Assembly: GCA_022393335.1 (NCBI GenBank)
Contig: JAJEKB010021389.1
Coordinates: 73,443 to 137,442 of the forward strand
Length of the DNA: 64,000 nucleotides
Direction: 5' to 3'
Source of the DNA: Macrotrachela quadricornifera
Lineage: Eukaryota; Rotifera; Eurotatoria; Philodinida; Philodinidae
Positions 23,896 through 35,856 of the stretch are shown in pieces. The notes below the pieces were generated by a model. It was given only the letters and a program-made list of their open reading frames with translations, had not been told where the DNA came from and searched no databases. A program made the translations under genes and the position numbers. The stretch's first letter is position 1; every line of letters starts with the position of its first letter.

Positions 23896-25929
23896 ATGAC
23901 GGAAAATGAACTCCACACATCATCATCGAATCATAGTCCATCTCATCTTGCCGAAACCTTGTGTCTCCTTTGGCTTGATTCAAAATTCAATGAAACAATC
24001 GAAGATCCTAGACAACTTGGTTGCCTCTTCACTTCAATCGAAAAATTTCTTGATCCTGATCAATGCATTGATTTTCTAACAGATATTAAATCAAAGAAGG
24101 TCTTGATGATCATTTCGTATGATTTCGGTAAACAAATCATTCCACTGATTTATAACATTCCTCAATTCGATTCAATTTATGTGTTCTGCTCTGACCAAAC
24201 CGGCGATCGATCATGGTCGGATACCTATCGAACAGTCAAAGGCTTTTTTACTGAAATATCCTCCATTGGTGACTTGCTCATGCGTCACACTCGTCTATAT
24301 GACGAGAATTTTATTCCAATGAGCATCATGTCATCTTCGATCGATTACAAATTGAATGAACTTGATCCTTCATTTATGTATTCAAGATTATTACGAGAAA
24401 CTATTCTTGAACGTCTAGAATTCGATGATGAACAAGCAAAACGTGATCTGGTAGATTTTTATCGGTTACAGGATGAGGTGGACAGTCATCGAATTGATCA
24501 ATTCGATCGTGAATATGATCAGCATTCCCCAATTTATTGGTATACCAAAGAATCATTTATTTATTCAAGCTTGAATCGAGCATTGAGAATGCAAGATGTT
24601 GAAGTTATTATTAAATTGGCTTTCTTTATGAAGAAACTCCATCAACAAATCGAAGAAATTCATCGTCAAAATGATCTGTCGACATCAATCACTGTTTATC
24701 GTGGCCAAGCAATGTCTCTTACCGAATTTGACAAGTTAAAGCAGAGACCAAATGGACTCCTTTCATTCAATAGTTTCCTATCAACAAGTCTCGATCCACA
24801 AATATCTTACACATTTGCCGATAGTATTCGCCAAAGTCCTGATCCTAGTATAGTTGGTATTTTATTTCAAATGGAAATCAATCCGTCTTTAACTAATTCA
24901 TATCTCTTTGCCACTGTGTATGATATCAGTCATTTTTCAACTGAACAAGAAATTCTCTTTTCAATGCACACTGTCTTTCGTATTGTTCAAATTAAAGAAA
25001 TTGAGTCTCGATTGTGGCAAGTTGATTTGATATTAACCAGTGATCATGATGAACAACTACACCAATTGACTGAACGTCTACGAAAAGAAATTCTTCAACC
25101 AACCGGTTGGTTACAACTCGGTCAACTGCTGATTCGGATGGGACTTATTGATCAAGCCATACAACTTTATCAAACATTACTTTATTCAACAAATATTGAA
25201 ACTTGTAGTGAGCGTTCTTTTCTTCATCATCAACTAGGATTTCTCTATGCCAAACAGGATGAACAATTGGACAAAGCATTAGAACATTTTCTAATCACAC
25301 TACATATTGAATTATCACATGGACAAGAAAATAATGGTCGTATTGCTTCGATCTATAATAATATCGCAGCAATTTATTATCAATACAAGCGCTTCGATGA
25401 AGCTCTAGAATATTTTCAACGAAGTCTGAAGATTAATCTTAAACATGTCTTAACGGTCGATCCCGAATGGATTGCTTCTAGTTATAATAATATTGCCATG
25501 GTTCATTGTCAACGCAATGAATTCGTAAAAGCAATGGAGAATTATCAGTATTCACTCAATGTAAAATTGAATTATTTGCTTACGAATGATCCATCTTTAG
25601 CTCTAACCTACTCGAATATCGCTGATCTATACTATCTAATGAAAGATTATCTTCTCGCTCTCGATTTTCATCAAAAGGCACTCGAAATTCGGCAACGATC
25701 TTTACCAAACACTCATATTGCTCTCGCTCGAACATATTATGGACTGGCAACAACATTTAATAAACTCCAACGGAATGATGCCGCTATCAGCTATGCACGT
25801 CAAGCTCTTCACATCGCTCAACACATATGTAATTCTTCCTACAATTCAGAAATCATTCATTATCAAGAAGAACTTGAGCGTCTGCACAAAAAAGGAGAAA
25901 GCTCATTCAGAGATCATATCAGGCCATAA
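23896..25929 (+). CDS. ADP-ribosyltransferase with TPR repeats
   Basis: An intronless gene of 677 residues. It begins with an N-terminal alpha/beta region (about 40-130: KKVLMIISYDFGKQIIPL, then FDSIYVFCS) common to bdelloid relatives. The ART domain (about 210-380) has the R-S-E signature of arginine-type ADP-ribosyltransferases: Arg about 269 in VYRGQ, FLSTS at about 294-298, and EQE at about 350-352. The ExE form predicts transfer of ADP-ribose from NAD to arginine. Residues about 405-660 are TPR repeats, with repeating Y-N-N-I-A and AL-x-x-A/F patterns, which bind partner proteins. No signal peptide or membrane segment is seen, so it is probably cytosolic. The ATG at 23896 is preferred; the frame is open four codons further up but there starts with GTG. 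The next gene is convergent and also concerns ADP-ribose. Confidence 0.93.
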   Translation: MTENELHTSSSNHSPSHLAETLCLLWLDSKFNETIEDPRQLGCLFTSIEKFLDPDQCIDFLTDIKSKKVLMIISYDFGKQIIPLIYNIPQFDSIYVFCSDQTGDRSWSDTYRTVKGFFTEISSIGDLLMRHTRLYDENFIPMSIMSSSIDYKLNELDPSFMYSRLLRETILERLEFDDEQAKRDLVDFYRLQDEVDSHRIDQFDREYDQHSPIYWYTKESFIYSSLNRALRMQDVEVIIKLAFFMKKLHQQIEEIHRQNDLSTSITVYRGQAMSLTEFDKLKQRPNGLLSFNSFLSTSLDPQISYTFADSIRQSPDPSIVGILFQMEINPSLTNSYLFATVYDISHFSTEQEILFSMHTVFRIVQIKEIESRLWQVDLILTSDHDEQLHQLTERLRKEILQPTGWLQLGQLLIRMGLIDQAIQLYQTLLYSTNIETCSERSFLHHQLGFLYAKQDEQLDKALEHFLITLHIELSHGQENNGRIASIYNNIAAIYYQYKRFDEALEYFQRSLKINLKHVLTVDPEWIASSYNNIAMVHCQRNEFVKAMENYQYSLNVKLNYLLTNDPSLALTYSNIADLYYLMKDYLLALDFHQKALEIRQRSLPNTHIALARTYYGLATTFNKLQRNDAAISYARQALHIAQHICNSSYNSEIIHYQEELERLHKKGESSFRDHIRP

Positions 25930-26124
25930 TAAACAGTCAGACAGATAGTACAAGCGAATCCAGAAGGTGCAACGCGAAAAGCGCTACAATCACAGCGTGA
26001 AGCTTTTGTTAATTGTGTACCTTTTGTTTCAAAATAAATAGTATTCTGAGCAACGAATCCTAGATTATGTGAAAACTAGTCCAAAGAATTGTGCTTTTTG
26101 TGTACTCAAAAAGTGAGTACACTC

Positions 26125-27000
26125 TAGAATCGGTCAGTGTGTCCGTCCGCTCGTCCGTTTACACGATAATTCTTCACGATTACATTCGATTGAGCTGAAA
26201 TTTTGTGCACAGAATTGTCTCATCAATATCTCGGTCGAGAGAAGAAGATGAGAAAGATCCGACAAGAAATGACTGAGTTATCGAAAAAATTGTCATTATT
26301 CATCAGACCATCCCTGAGGGGGGGGGAGGAGTACAGAGATTTTTTCTCAGAAATATTTTAAATATATAGGAATCGATTCAGTTTTTAACGCTGATTCTGA
26401 ATATGATATTAGTTTTGAATGAAATCGTAATTTTTCAAGTGAGAGTTGCCTAAAAAAGGTCCCAAAATGCACAAAAACTCTATCTACAAACGAAATTGCC
26501 TAGATATGTGCCAGATGAGCAATTATTTTGGGATTTCCCAAATGCCTGATTTTGTAGCTAATTGAAAGGACTATCGAAAGGTAAAAACCTGAATCGATAG
26601 CTCTTAATATCGATGATTTATTATGAAAATACTGATGCTTGTATCTATCATATATCTCTTATAAATTCATGAAGTTGCTTACGATCGTAATCCTGTTAGA
26701 TGCAAACATAAATTTATTCAAAAATAACTCTTCTTACCAAGTTTCCCTAGCTGGACACGAATCTAAACTGAAATTTCTGTGATTTTTAAAGATATTATAT
26801 CACTCGGAGACTAGAGTAGTGATCACCGGATATGGATGGATACTGTGTGACCCATGCTAGCTTAGCACGCCTGTATTTTCTTGGAATTTAGTGACAAGGG
26901 ATGTATCATGATGAGATATATGTCTTACAGAAACAAAGAAATACAGGGCCTAGTGCATCACGTGAGAAAAGTCCAAATACTTCCTCTCGAAATATGCTAT
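26125..27000. repeat. Dispersed repeat, copy 2
   Basis: Same family and orientation as 6295-7025, longer. It contains a run of nine G near 26320. The open frame at 26881-27084 lies in its end and has no recognisable product. Confidence 0.75.
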
Positions 27001-27594
27001 ATCGCTGAGTTTACGCCGTTTCTGGCTTATAATGCTTTTTTATCCCATAACTTACTCCCTGAGTGTAATGAATTTATAGATTGAACTGTTTTCTATCCAA
27101 TTGAGACTTTCTTTAGCTCAAAGGGCCAAATCGTTCATGAGACAAAGTTATTTTCTATTAATTTTTCGTAAGCCGGAGGGGTGTGTGTGTGCCCACTGTC
27201 CCCCTTATTTACGCCCTTGGATGGAACAGTGACCAATAAAAATGAAGTTATGAGGAAAATGGTTTTTCATAAAGACAATTTGTCATGATAATTTTGGCGT
27301 TCAAACATTCCATAATGACTCATCTGATTCATACACTTTTTGCAGTACACAGAACTTTCGGATAAAATCCGAAGTTTTCGCATTTATTTTATATGACGTT
27401 CGGAATTTTTAGAGCTTTTGTGACCTGATCCGAGTCAGACACTGATAAATATGTTCAGTTGAAAACTTGATACAAGCATTATTTAAAAATCTCGATTATT
27501 TTCTAATTATCAAGTATATATGTTAGTCCTATTTTTATGATTAAAATAAAAAAAGAATCGTAGATAATAAGATGTTTATAGTAATTATAAATTT
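27001..27594. other. Intergenic between convergent genes
   Basis: A block at 27390-27450 (TCCGAGTCAGACACTGATAA and neighbours) is the reverse complement of part of 37520-37600, so another dispersed repeat is present. Otherwise nothing is recognised. Confidence 0.5.
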
Positions 27595-30500
27595 TTAATA
27601 AGTAGGATGTGAATATTTTGATAGATGTTGTGGATTTTTTATATCTTTACATTTGTTTCTATATCGACATGGAATCAAACGAGGTTTTGCTGCATTTCCT
27701 ATTAATGTTTTATTTTCTAAAGTAAAAAGCAAAAAATTAAATAGTTAAATATATCATCTGCCAAAAGAATCTCTTACTTTTTATTGATGGTAATTCTTCA
27801 CCATGAAAATATTTTATGCGATGTTCAGGAGATTTATCATAGCAAATTTTTTGATAACGACATGGAAAAAGATAATCAGGCAAATTAGTATGACGATATT
27901 GTGAACGATGTACAGGATCTATTTTTTTAGAACAATTTTTATCATTTGAACATTGAGGAACTTTATGATGTTCATGTACAAGATGAGGTTCATCAACTTG
28001 ATTTCGACATAATTCATTAAAACGGCAAGGATGTGAATATTTTTCAGTATGTTCTTTTATATTTAGATTTAAACAATATATAGAATCACGACAAGGAGGT
28101 AATTTTGATGAGGCTCTAATTGGTGAAATTCTTTTTAATTTATTTTTAGATCGATCCGGTGTTAATGATTCAGATCGTGATTGATTATTTTGAGTTAATT
28201 TTGATCTTGATCGATCGTATTTCGGTAAGTCCATTCTTGGTGTATCCGATATTGATTGAATAGATTGTAGTGGTTGATCTCTTAGCGATGAGCCACATAT
28301 TGCAAAAAATATTCTTCCGATGAAAGATTGATTTTTTTCTTTTGATGATGATGGCTTCCGTGATAATGGTTGAGAAGAAGCAAATCGTTTTCTATATGAT
28401 TTAGGTGAAACAGATCTGTTACGTATATCAACATATTGAGGAGCACGAACTATTTGATCATCATATGTTCGATGTTTTTTTAATAAAGTAGAGGTGTCCA
28501 CTTTAAAGTCCTTGTCAAAAGATGGATGTAAATCGGTTATTGGTTCGTGATTAATCGTCAAATTACGTATAGGTACATCTTGAGTTCCAGCACTAACATG
28601 AATATAATCAATTCTTGATAAATCTAATTCAGTTTTATTAAATTGATAATTAATTTTTTCATGATTATAAATTCCATTTGGACCAGCATGAAATAATGTT
28701 GCATGACCTGTTTTATGATTAAGTTTCAAACAAAAAGTTAAAAAATCATCTGTATTACAACCACGATAAAATACATTTGATTTCGCCTTAAAATTTTTTG
28801 TATAAATATTATTATAATGTTCATATGGATGACCAATATTGAGATATGAATACATTTCATGATAATTTTCTATAGATGTAGATGGTTTTTCAGCAAGATA
28901 ACAAATAAGACATCGAAGATTAGATTGATCTTTCCGATCAGTTTGAATTTTTTCATTGGATATAGTTAACATGAAATCACCATTCATTGCTTGCCAATAA
29001 ATATATGTAAATTCAAGATTATTTGTCGATTGACCATTATCAAGACAATATAAACCATATGATTGAGAAATTGTCATTGGTAAGACAATATGCTCTTCAA
29101 ATTTAGTTCCTGGAACAGTAATAACAATACCTCGTGAAATATGTGATATATTCATTTTCTTTTCAATTTGTTGACAGATTTTTTCAAGTACATATTTTTG
29201 ATAAAGTTTTCGAGATGAATCTAATGGAATTGTACCAGATGGTTTAATTAAACTAAGATCAATTTGATGATCAGTTATAATTAATGAATTATTAAAAACT
29301 GCTTTAGCTGATCGTTGAGCTTCGAATGTAAGAGAATCAAAGATATTTTTAGGCATATAAACATAATCAATATAATCTAATGGAATAAGTTGTGGTAAAT
29401 GTCCTTCGAATACTTCATGTGAATCGACAGTCATCCATCGATGAATTACATCTTCAAGATTAATATTCATTGTATTTTTATTTTTACCAGTTAAAGCAAT
29501 TAATTCTTTAGCTGCTGCATCTTCATAATGAGGAACAGAACAATGTAATTTTGATCGATAAAAATGTTCAACACGTTTTTCTTGATTACCAGGATCTTTC
29601 AACCATGGACGATGTATATAAGCATTTAAATGTGGACCAAAAGAAGTTGCAGCTTGAATAGAAAAATTTGCATCTGGATGAAACATAATTTCTTTTTTAA
29701 AAACAATAATTATATCACCATAATAATGACCAAGATGAGGTCCTAATATACTAAATACATGTTGATCTGTTCCCATTATTTGATCAACATCATATCCAAT
29801 TCCCATAGGATTACTATGTAAATCAATTGATGCTAAAGCAATTTTAATTGACCATTTACGAATAACTTCAATATCACGATCATCAAGTGGTGGTTTCAAT
29901 CTTCTTTCAATCTTATGAATATTATATTTATGATCAGGATCTAATGATGATGGAGTTCCATAACATCCTTTTTTTGCGAATTCACCTTCAACTAACATTT
30001 TAATAAGTTCATGAACATTTTGTTTAACTTCAAGAGTATTATGTTTAAGAAATATTAAACGTACTCGACCATGTTGTAATACTGCTTTAACTACATATTT
30101 AGGTCTTTTTAATAATTCCATATAATGACGACTCATAACATGACCATGAATAAGTATTGATTCAAAAATATGTTTTGAACAACGATGTGTTGGTTGTAAT
30201 GATCGTATCCATTTGAGGATTTCTGGAGATATTTTTCCTTTTTCCCATTTTAATGCATCAATATAATTATTTAGATTTCTAATCATTTGACCTTGATTAT
30301 AAAAAAAATTAACAGATGAATTAAGATTACTAGATGGAGCAACACTAAAATGATTGTAATTTTGTCCATGTCGATATCTTTTTAAATGATCATCTTTAAA
30401 TCTAATATGACATTTAAAACCTGGTTCTCTACAAAAAAGACGAATATCTCGTATACCTGAATGAGAAAATGATTCTAAATGATCTTCTTGAGTTAATTTT

Positions 30501-33343
30501 AAACATTTATCTTCATCAGGACAAAATTGACGAGCAATATGAATTGATGTAAGATAATGTGTTTCATCTTTATTTTTACATTGACGACCAAAAGGACATA
30601 CATGTGAATATTTAAGACAATGATTTTCTATTTCATAAGAAATATTTTCTCCATCATTAGCTTGAATATATTTAACAAATAATTCACAATTGTACGGTGT
30701 AAATGAACATGGTGTTCGAAATGAATGTATTGTATTTTTAATATGTTCTTGATCATGAAAATTAACACAACAATTATCATAAGGACAAATCGATCGACAA
30801 TGTCGAAATAAATTACAATGATCAGATTTATTTCTTAAATATTCAATACATTCAATTCCATTTCGACAAATAGGTAAATGTCGATAAGCAAATAAATGTT
30901 CTGAACTAATATCAATACAATGAGATTGATCTTTACAAAAATCTGGATGATCATATTCAGATAAATGTTTAGGATCTTTATTATCACATTCTCCACCTTT
31001 TTTACATAATGAATTATGAATAAATATAAACATATGTACTTCATCATTGATTTGATCACATGATGATATTTCATCTTGTAATGAACATATTGATGGATGA
31101 AAATATTCTTTATTATGTTGAATATTTTTTAAATCTCGACATGTCGAACCATGTTGACATGGAGGAAGATATAAAATACATACATCACTTAATGTTAATT
31201 TTCCATCAGATGATTTATCTAAAATCCTATATGGTCCACTAACTGTATTAATACGTATTGTTTTTGATGGATATACAATTAAATTATCAAGTTTATTTTT
31301 AAATGGAATAAAATTACCTTGTGGATTTAATTCATAACCTGTATTATGATCATCAATAATAGCAAAATAAATATATTTAAAATATCCAGCATATTGATAA
31401 ATAATTGATTTAAATAATAAAGCTATATGTTCAGGTGGATTTTTAAAAGCACCACAACCAAATGCTGATAAAACTAAACAATCATGTTTATGATGATGTG
31501 CAATAGAAAATATATTTTCTAATTTTTTATATGTATTAATCGCAAATTTATTTTGTAACATATTTTTTTTATTTAAATCAGGATTTCGATAAGCAGCCAT
31601 AGCAATAGAACAAACATTATAAAGAGGTTTATTCATATAATCATATCCATTTTCTTCTATTTGACGAAATACAGTAATACCAGATGTATAAATAGCTCCG
31701 AATTCTTCCATTGGATAGAAACTAGTATAATTTGTTGATCGTTTTAAATCACAATTTGATGTACAATAAAATTGTTCTGATCGATCTCTATCAGCAACTT
31801 CAATATCAAGACTTTGATAATAATCTGAACGACGAAAAAGATTTTCTTCTTGTGCTCCATCACCTTTTCTATAACCACCACCAGGATTAGTTGCATTAGC
31901 CATATTAAGTAATACTGGTTGATATCCTTGAGAAACTAATTTTTCATAAAGAATAAGACAATCTTCATTAATAACTTTAACAGTTGTTGATGAAAATGGG
32001 ATTTTAAAATCTATTTGAGAAATTTTTTTTCCATATGATAATTTTGATTTATGATCATAACCAATAGTTTTCAAACGTTCAGATTTTAATATAATTTCTT
32101 CATTATCTATTACATATTTTTTCTTTCTAACAGTAGCAATTGTATTAATCATAACTGTTACTCGTAGTAAATGTCGAATAGTATCGTATCTTTTTGAACG
32201 TTTATCTAATGTTCCAGTTTGTTGCATTTGTTCAAGCCAAGTTTTTGCATTCCATTTTAAATGTAATATTGGATGTTGATTATTATGTATAATAGTCATT
32301 ATATCTGGTTTAATATCAAGCATATCTGTTTCATACCAATTTATTGCATTTATTTCATTTCTTTCAGAATCATTAACGACAGTATGTGCTTTGATAGTCA
32401 TGGTTTGTCCATCTACAGCAAGAGCACCCATGTCTAAACAATATTCATAACTAGTCATATCATTGAGTTCGATTATAAGATGATCATTAATATGATTAGA
32501 TGAAATGACTTTATCATTAAATAATTTATGATTAAGAATACGATTAATGTTAGCATTACATGGTACAGGAGAGACAAGAACTCGATAAGCAAGTCTTGTC
32601 TTTTTTGATAGGGTTTGTCCATCAATTGTTAGATTACCTTCCAGAATCCATTTTTTAGCAGATTTTCCTGCTAAAACAATTGCATTACATGTTTGTTCAT
32701 TAAATTGTACATAAAATAATGTAGTCAACAAATCTTTTTCACCAATTTGAGCAGCAATTGATGATGAAATCTTATCATTACTAATATTTGATGGTAAATC
32801 TTCAAAAAAACTACATTCAGCATATGGATAAACAGTAGCAAAATTATTTTCAATTTTAAAATCTGGTGATTTAGTTACTGTATCAAGTTCATCAAATGTA
32901 TTTAAAACAATATGAAAAATATTAGGAAATTGAACAGAAATCGATTCACAAACACATGCTTCTTCTATATTATATGCATGTGTATAACGACGAGCTACTT
33001 CGTTTGATGACGGAATCCTAGACATATTTTGATCAACTACTATATAAGAATCAAGTTCTAATTTATCAACAAATGATATATTTAAGCCACGTTGTTTATC
33101 TAGAACGATTGATTCAACAGTGAAAACAAGATGCTTTTTGTCTTCTTCATTCATCATTCGAATTATACCTATACCAAGTTTAAAATAACATTTTATATCG
33201 TTTATGATCATACGTTGACTATTTTCTAAACGATTTTTAATCATTTGTATTAGTTCATCTTCTGGAATATCTAATGGTAAATCAGGTATGTAAACCAATA
33301 TATCTTTATTAAAGGATATTGATTGAGATCTGTCATCGGTCAT
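27595..33343 (-). CDS. Microbial-type PARG domain fused to about 14 PBZ-like zinc fingers
   Basis: Two coding exons, 33343-27778 and 27716-27595, give about 1,895 residues. Residues about 10-330 look like RRM-type repeats. About 440-690 is a macro-fold PARG of the bacterial/fungal type (DUF2263/TIGR02452), with GGG-x7-QEE at 488-500 and a late SAFGCGAFKNPP; this hydrolyses poly(ADP-ribose). About 729-992 holds nine Cys2His2 modules, and 1751 to the end holds five more. The best, CRYQKICYDKSPEHRIKYFH, has the exact C-x5-C-x6-H-x5-H spacing of PBZ poly(ADP-ribose)-binding fingers. About 1030-1600 is conserved-looking but unrecognised, and about 1630-1750 is Ser/Arg-rich. The 61-bp intron (27777-27717) has GTAAG...TTTAG borders. 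The start at 33343 is chosen because a TTTTTTCAG acceptor-like site lies just upstream, suggesting a 5' UTR intron; an ATG 20 codons earlier is hydrophobic. Confidence 0.9.
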
Positions 33344-33652
33344 TATTTGTTTCTTGAGAGTGAGTAAGATAATTCTGAAAAAATAATCAATAAAAAAGAG
33401 CATTAGAAATTATGGGTGTCATATTACTACTTGCCAAAGTAATACTAAATATTTTTATGATTGAAAAAAATGATATTTAACGATACTCACAAATTAGTTT
33501 ATTCATCAATTATTTCTTTCTAAGTGATAAGTGATAACTGGAACTTCTCAGGTCAAAACATTTGACGGTAGGATCAATGGTCCTTATAACTTTTCAAATA
33601 TTATAAAGGGGCGGTCTCTATAATTTTTCGAGAACTGTCTAGAACTGATACG
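33344..33652. promoter_or_regulatory. Probable 5' UTR intron and promoter region of the PARG/PBZ gene
   Basis: On the minus strand a pyrimidine-rich TTTTTTCAG lies about 30 bp before the chosen ATG, consistent with a 3' splice site. A transposon-like element starts at 33653, close enough to influence expression. No TATA box can be assigned. Confidence 0.35.
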
Positions 33653-34534
33653 TACCCAGGTGAAAGAATATCCCATCGTAAACGGCCTTAAACTGTAAAA
33701 AACGACGAAAAACGGTCACCCTGAGGCCATCATTTACGGTGAATCGTAAAACGGCTTGAAAACGACGTAAAACTACAGTCGTTTCCGTCTCATCTGAAAC
33801 GGCGGCCGTAAGGATTCCAATTTTTCACCGTTATTAAGCCACATCCCGCCGATAGATTAGAATCTATTGCCTTTTGCCAAAAAAAATGTTTTTTTAGTCT
33901 ATATATATATACGAAAGGTACCTCATTTTAAATACAATGATTTTTTTTTATTTAGATTGGTCCAACACCAATACAAATGGTGAGTTATTTTAAATAAAAT
34001 GATTATTTTTTTATTTAGGCTGATCTAATACCAATATGGATGGTAAGTTACTGTAAATAAAATAATTATATTTTTACTTAGAATTGCAATGTTATCCCTA
34101 AAATTGACGATTATTCGCCGATGTTTGCCCGATTTTGATCGTACGGGTACCACAGTAGCGAATTATAAATACGATAGTATACTATGATCGTACATCGTCG
34201 TATACGATCATATACGAGCATCGTAATGCTCGCCCTGAATAGTTATGATAGAGTCGACGAAATGAAAGCTACTACTACCTGGTGTAAAACGTCAAAAAAA
34301 CGGCGCGTTTTAGGCATGAAACGGCATCGATACGGTTCATGGTTATTCGTCGGAAACGGCGCCGTTTCTATTCCGGCGAAACTACATATACAAATCTGAG
34401 TTAACGGATTACGGTGTTAAACGGCGAAAAACGGCATCCATTCATGCCCGTTTCCTGCACGAGTTTAGCCGTTTTTTAGTCGTTTCATGCCTTATACGGC
34501 GTCGGAAATGGCGCTCGGAATCATCGACCTGGGT
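33653..34534. mobile_element. TACCCAGGT-ended element carrying a mini-exon array
   Basis: Starts TACCCAGGT at 33653 and ends ACCTGGGTA at 34534. Both flanking parts are packed with CGTAAACGG-, AACGGC- and CGTATACGA-like words, and the GC content is above that of the neighbourhood. The middle is AT-rich and holds the array at 33951-34085. No transposase. It lies just upstream of the PARG/PBZ gene. Confidence 0.7.
33951..34085 (+). repeat. Mini-exon array 1
   Basis: Units of exactly 63 bp: TTTAG acceptors end at 33955, 34018 and 34081. The first two are followed by 24-nt segments (33956-33979 and 34019-34042) ending in ATG, then GTGAGT or GTAAGT donors, then an AT-rich spacer. Confidence 0.7.
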
Positions 34535-34739
34535 AAAGAAAACAGAGTGACGGCTATGTATTCAATTTTGAATGGGTGGAGGATCAACTGCATCCATAGT
34601 AATATACGTAATAATGTATATTAAAAGTGATAATAGATGACTCTTGTATAAGATGTAGAAGACTGTTGATATTCAAAACAGCCGAGAATATCATACTTTC
34701 TTTTTTGATAAAGTTCAGGACCAAAAAAGTAGAGATGTC

Positions 34740-35116
34740 ACAGTTACTGCTTTTGGTAAGTAAATTGTTTCAGAGCTATATGATACTTTTTTGTGGTAAG
34801 TGAACCAACAAATTAATGTATCGTGTAGATTTTGATGCCCTCTACAATATTTGTTTCAAGTAGGTGATAAGAAATGTCCTTAGATGAAATGTTATTAAGC
34901 TCACAAGGTTAATAACGTCACTTACCAAAAAAATAAGTAGTACTATCACCTTGTGAGCTTAATAACTGTAACATGAGCACACTTACTACCACTTACCTGA
35001 AATAATTATTATAGAGGCCATAAAGATCTACACGACACATTAATTTGTTGGTTTCCTTACCATAGAAAAATATCAGGTAAGTCTAAAACAATTTACTTAC
35101 CAAAAACAGTAAGTAC
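34740..35116. mobile_element. Palindromic element, about 375 bp
   Basis: Inverted repeat: 34740-34920 pairs with about 34935-35116 (TTACTG...TTTTGGTAAGTAAATTG at one end, complement at the other). GGTAAGTA and TTTCAG words are present in the arms. Non-coding. Confidence 0.75.
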
Positions 35117-35212
35117 GAGACTCACGATTTATCATGCATCTCTTGCCAGCGTAAAACAAAACGCTAAAAAATGTCCAAAATATTGCACAACGCACTTGCT
35201 AATAGTATTATA

Positions 35213-35782
35213 CTTAGGATTGACCAAAAGTTCGTAGAACGGTTAAATGATCATGTCGGATAAGGTAATCCTATTCAGAAATAAAAATACTAAATATACC
35301 ATGTTGTAGAACTTTTCGAGGCGCGTCGAATGGTATATAGGAAATGCTGTTTCCAAAAGACTTTGTACGGACTAGAGTTAACTTACTGATAAACGAAGAC
35401 ACACCCACACTCACAACTACTTATGCGCACACTGACAAGATGACCGAAGATATTGCGTAAATGAGATTATAACCCGTCAAAAACTCTACCAAATTATATG
35501 TAAGAAACAATATTTTATAAATGTTTTTAACCAATACCGAGACCCACAATATTTAATGACCTACCATACTTGAATAAGGGTGTGAATATGGGTGTGTAGT
35601 CGTCTATCAGTAAGTTAACTCTAGTTCGTACAAAGTCTTATAGAAACAGCATTTCCTATATACCATTCGACGCGCCTCGAAAAATTCTACAACATGGTAT
35701 ATTTAGTATTTTTATTTCTGAATAGGATTACCTTATCCGACATGATCATTTAACCGTTCTACGAGCTTTTGGTCAACCCTAA
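35213..35782. mobile_element. Inverted-repeat element, about 570 bp, CTTAGG ends
   Basis: Arms of about 190 bp (35213-35400 and 35585-35782) pair almost perfectly. The ends are CTTAGGATTGACCAAAAG and its near complement, and the unpaired centre is about 185 bp. No coding capacity. Confidence 0.85.
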
Positions 35783-35856
35783 GCATTATTCAGTTTGATT
35801 CAGACTAAAACTTAAAAATCGTCTAGAAGAACTCTGAAAACAATATTCAATGTCTA

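Noticed and set aside
30835..31242. Hydrophobic frames inside the PARG/PBZ gene
   Set aside because: Other-frame shadows of a zinc-finger coding region.
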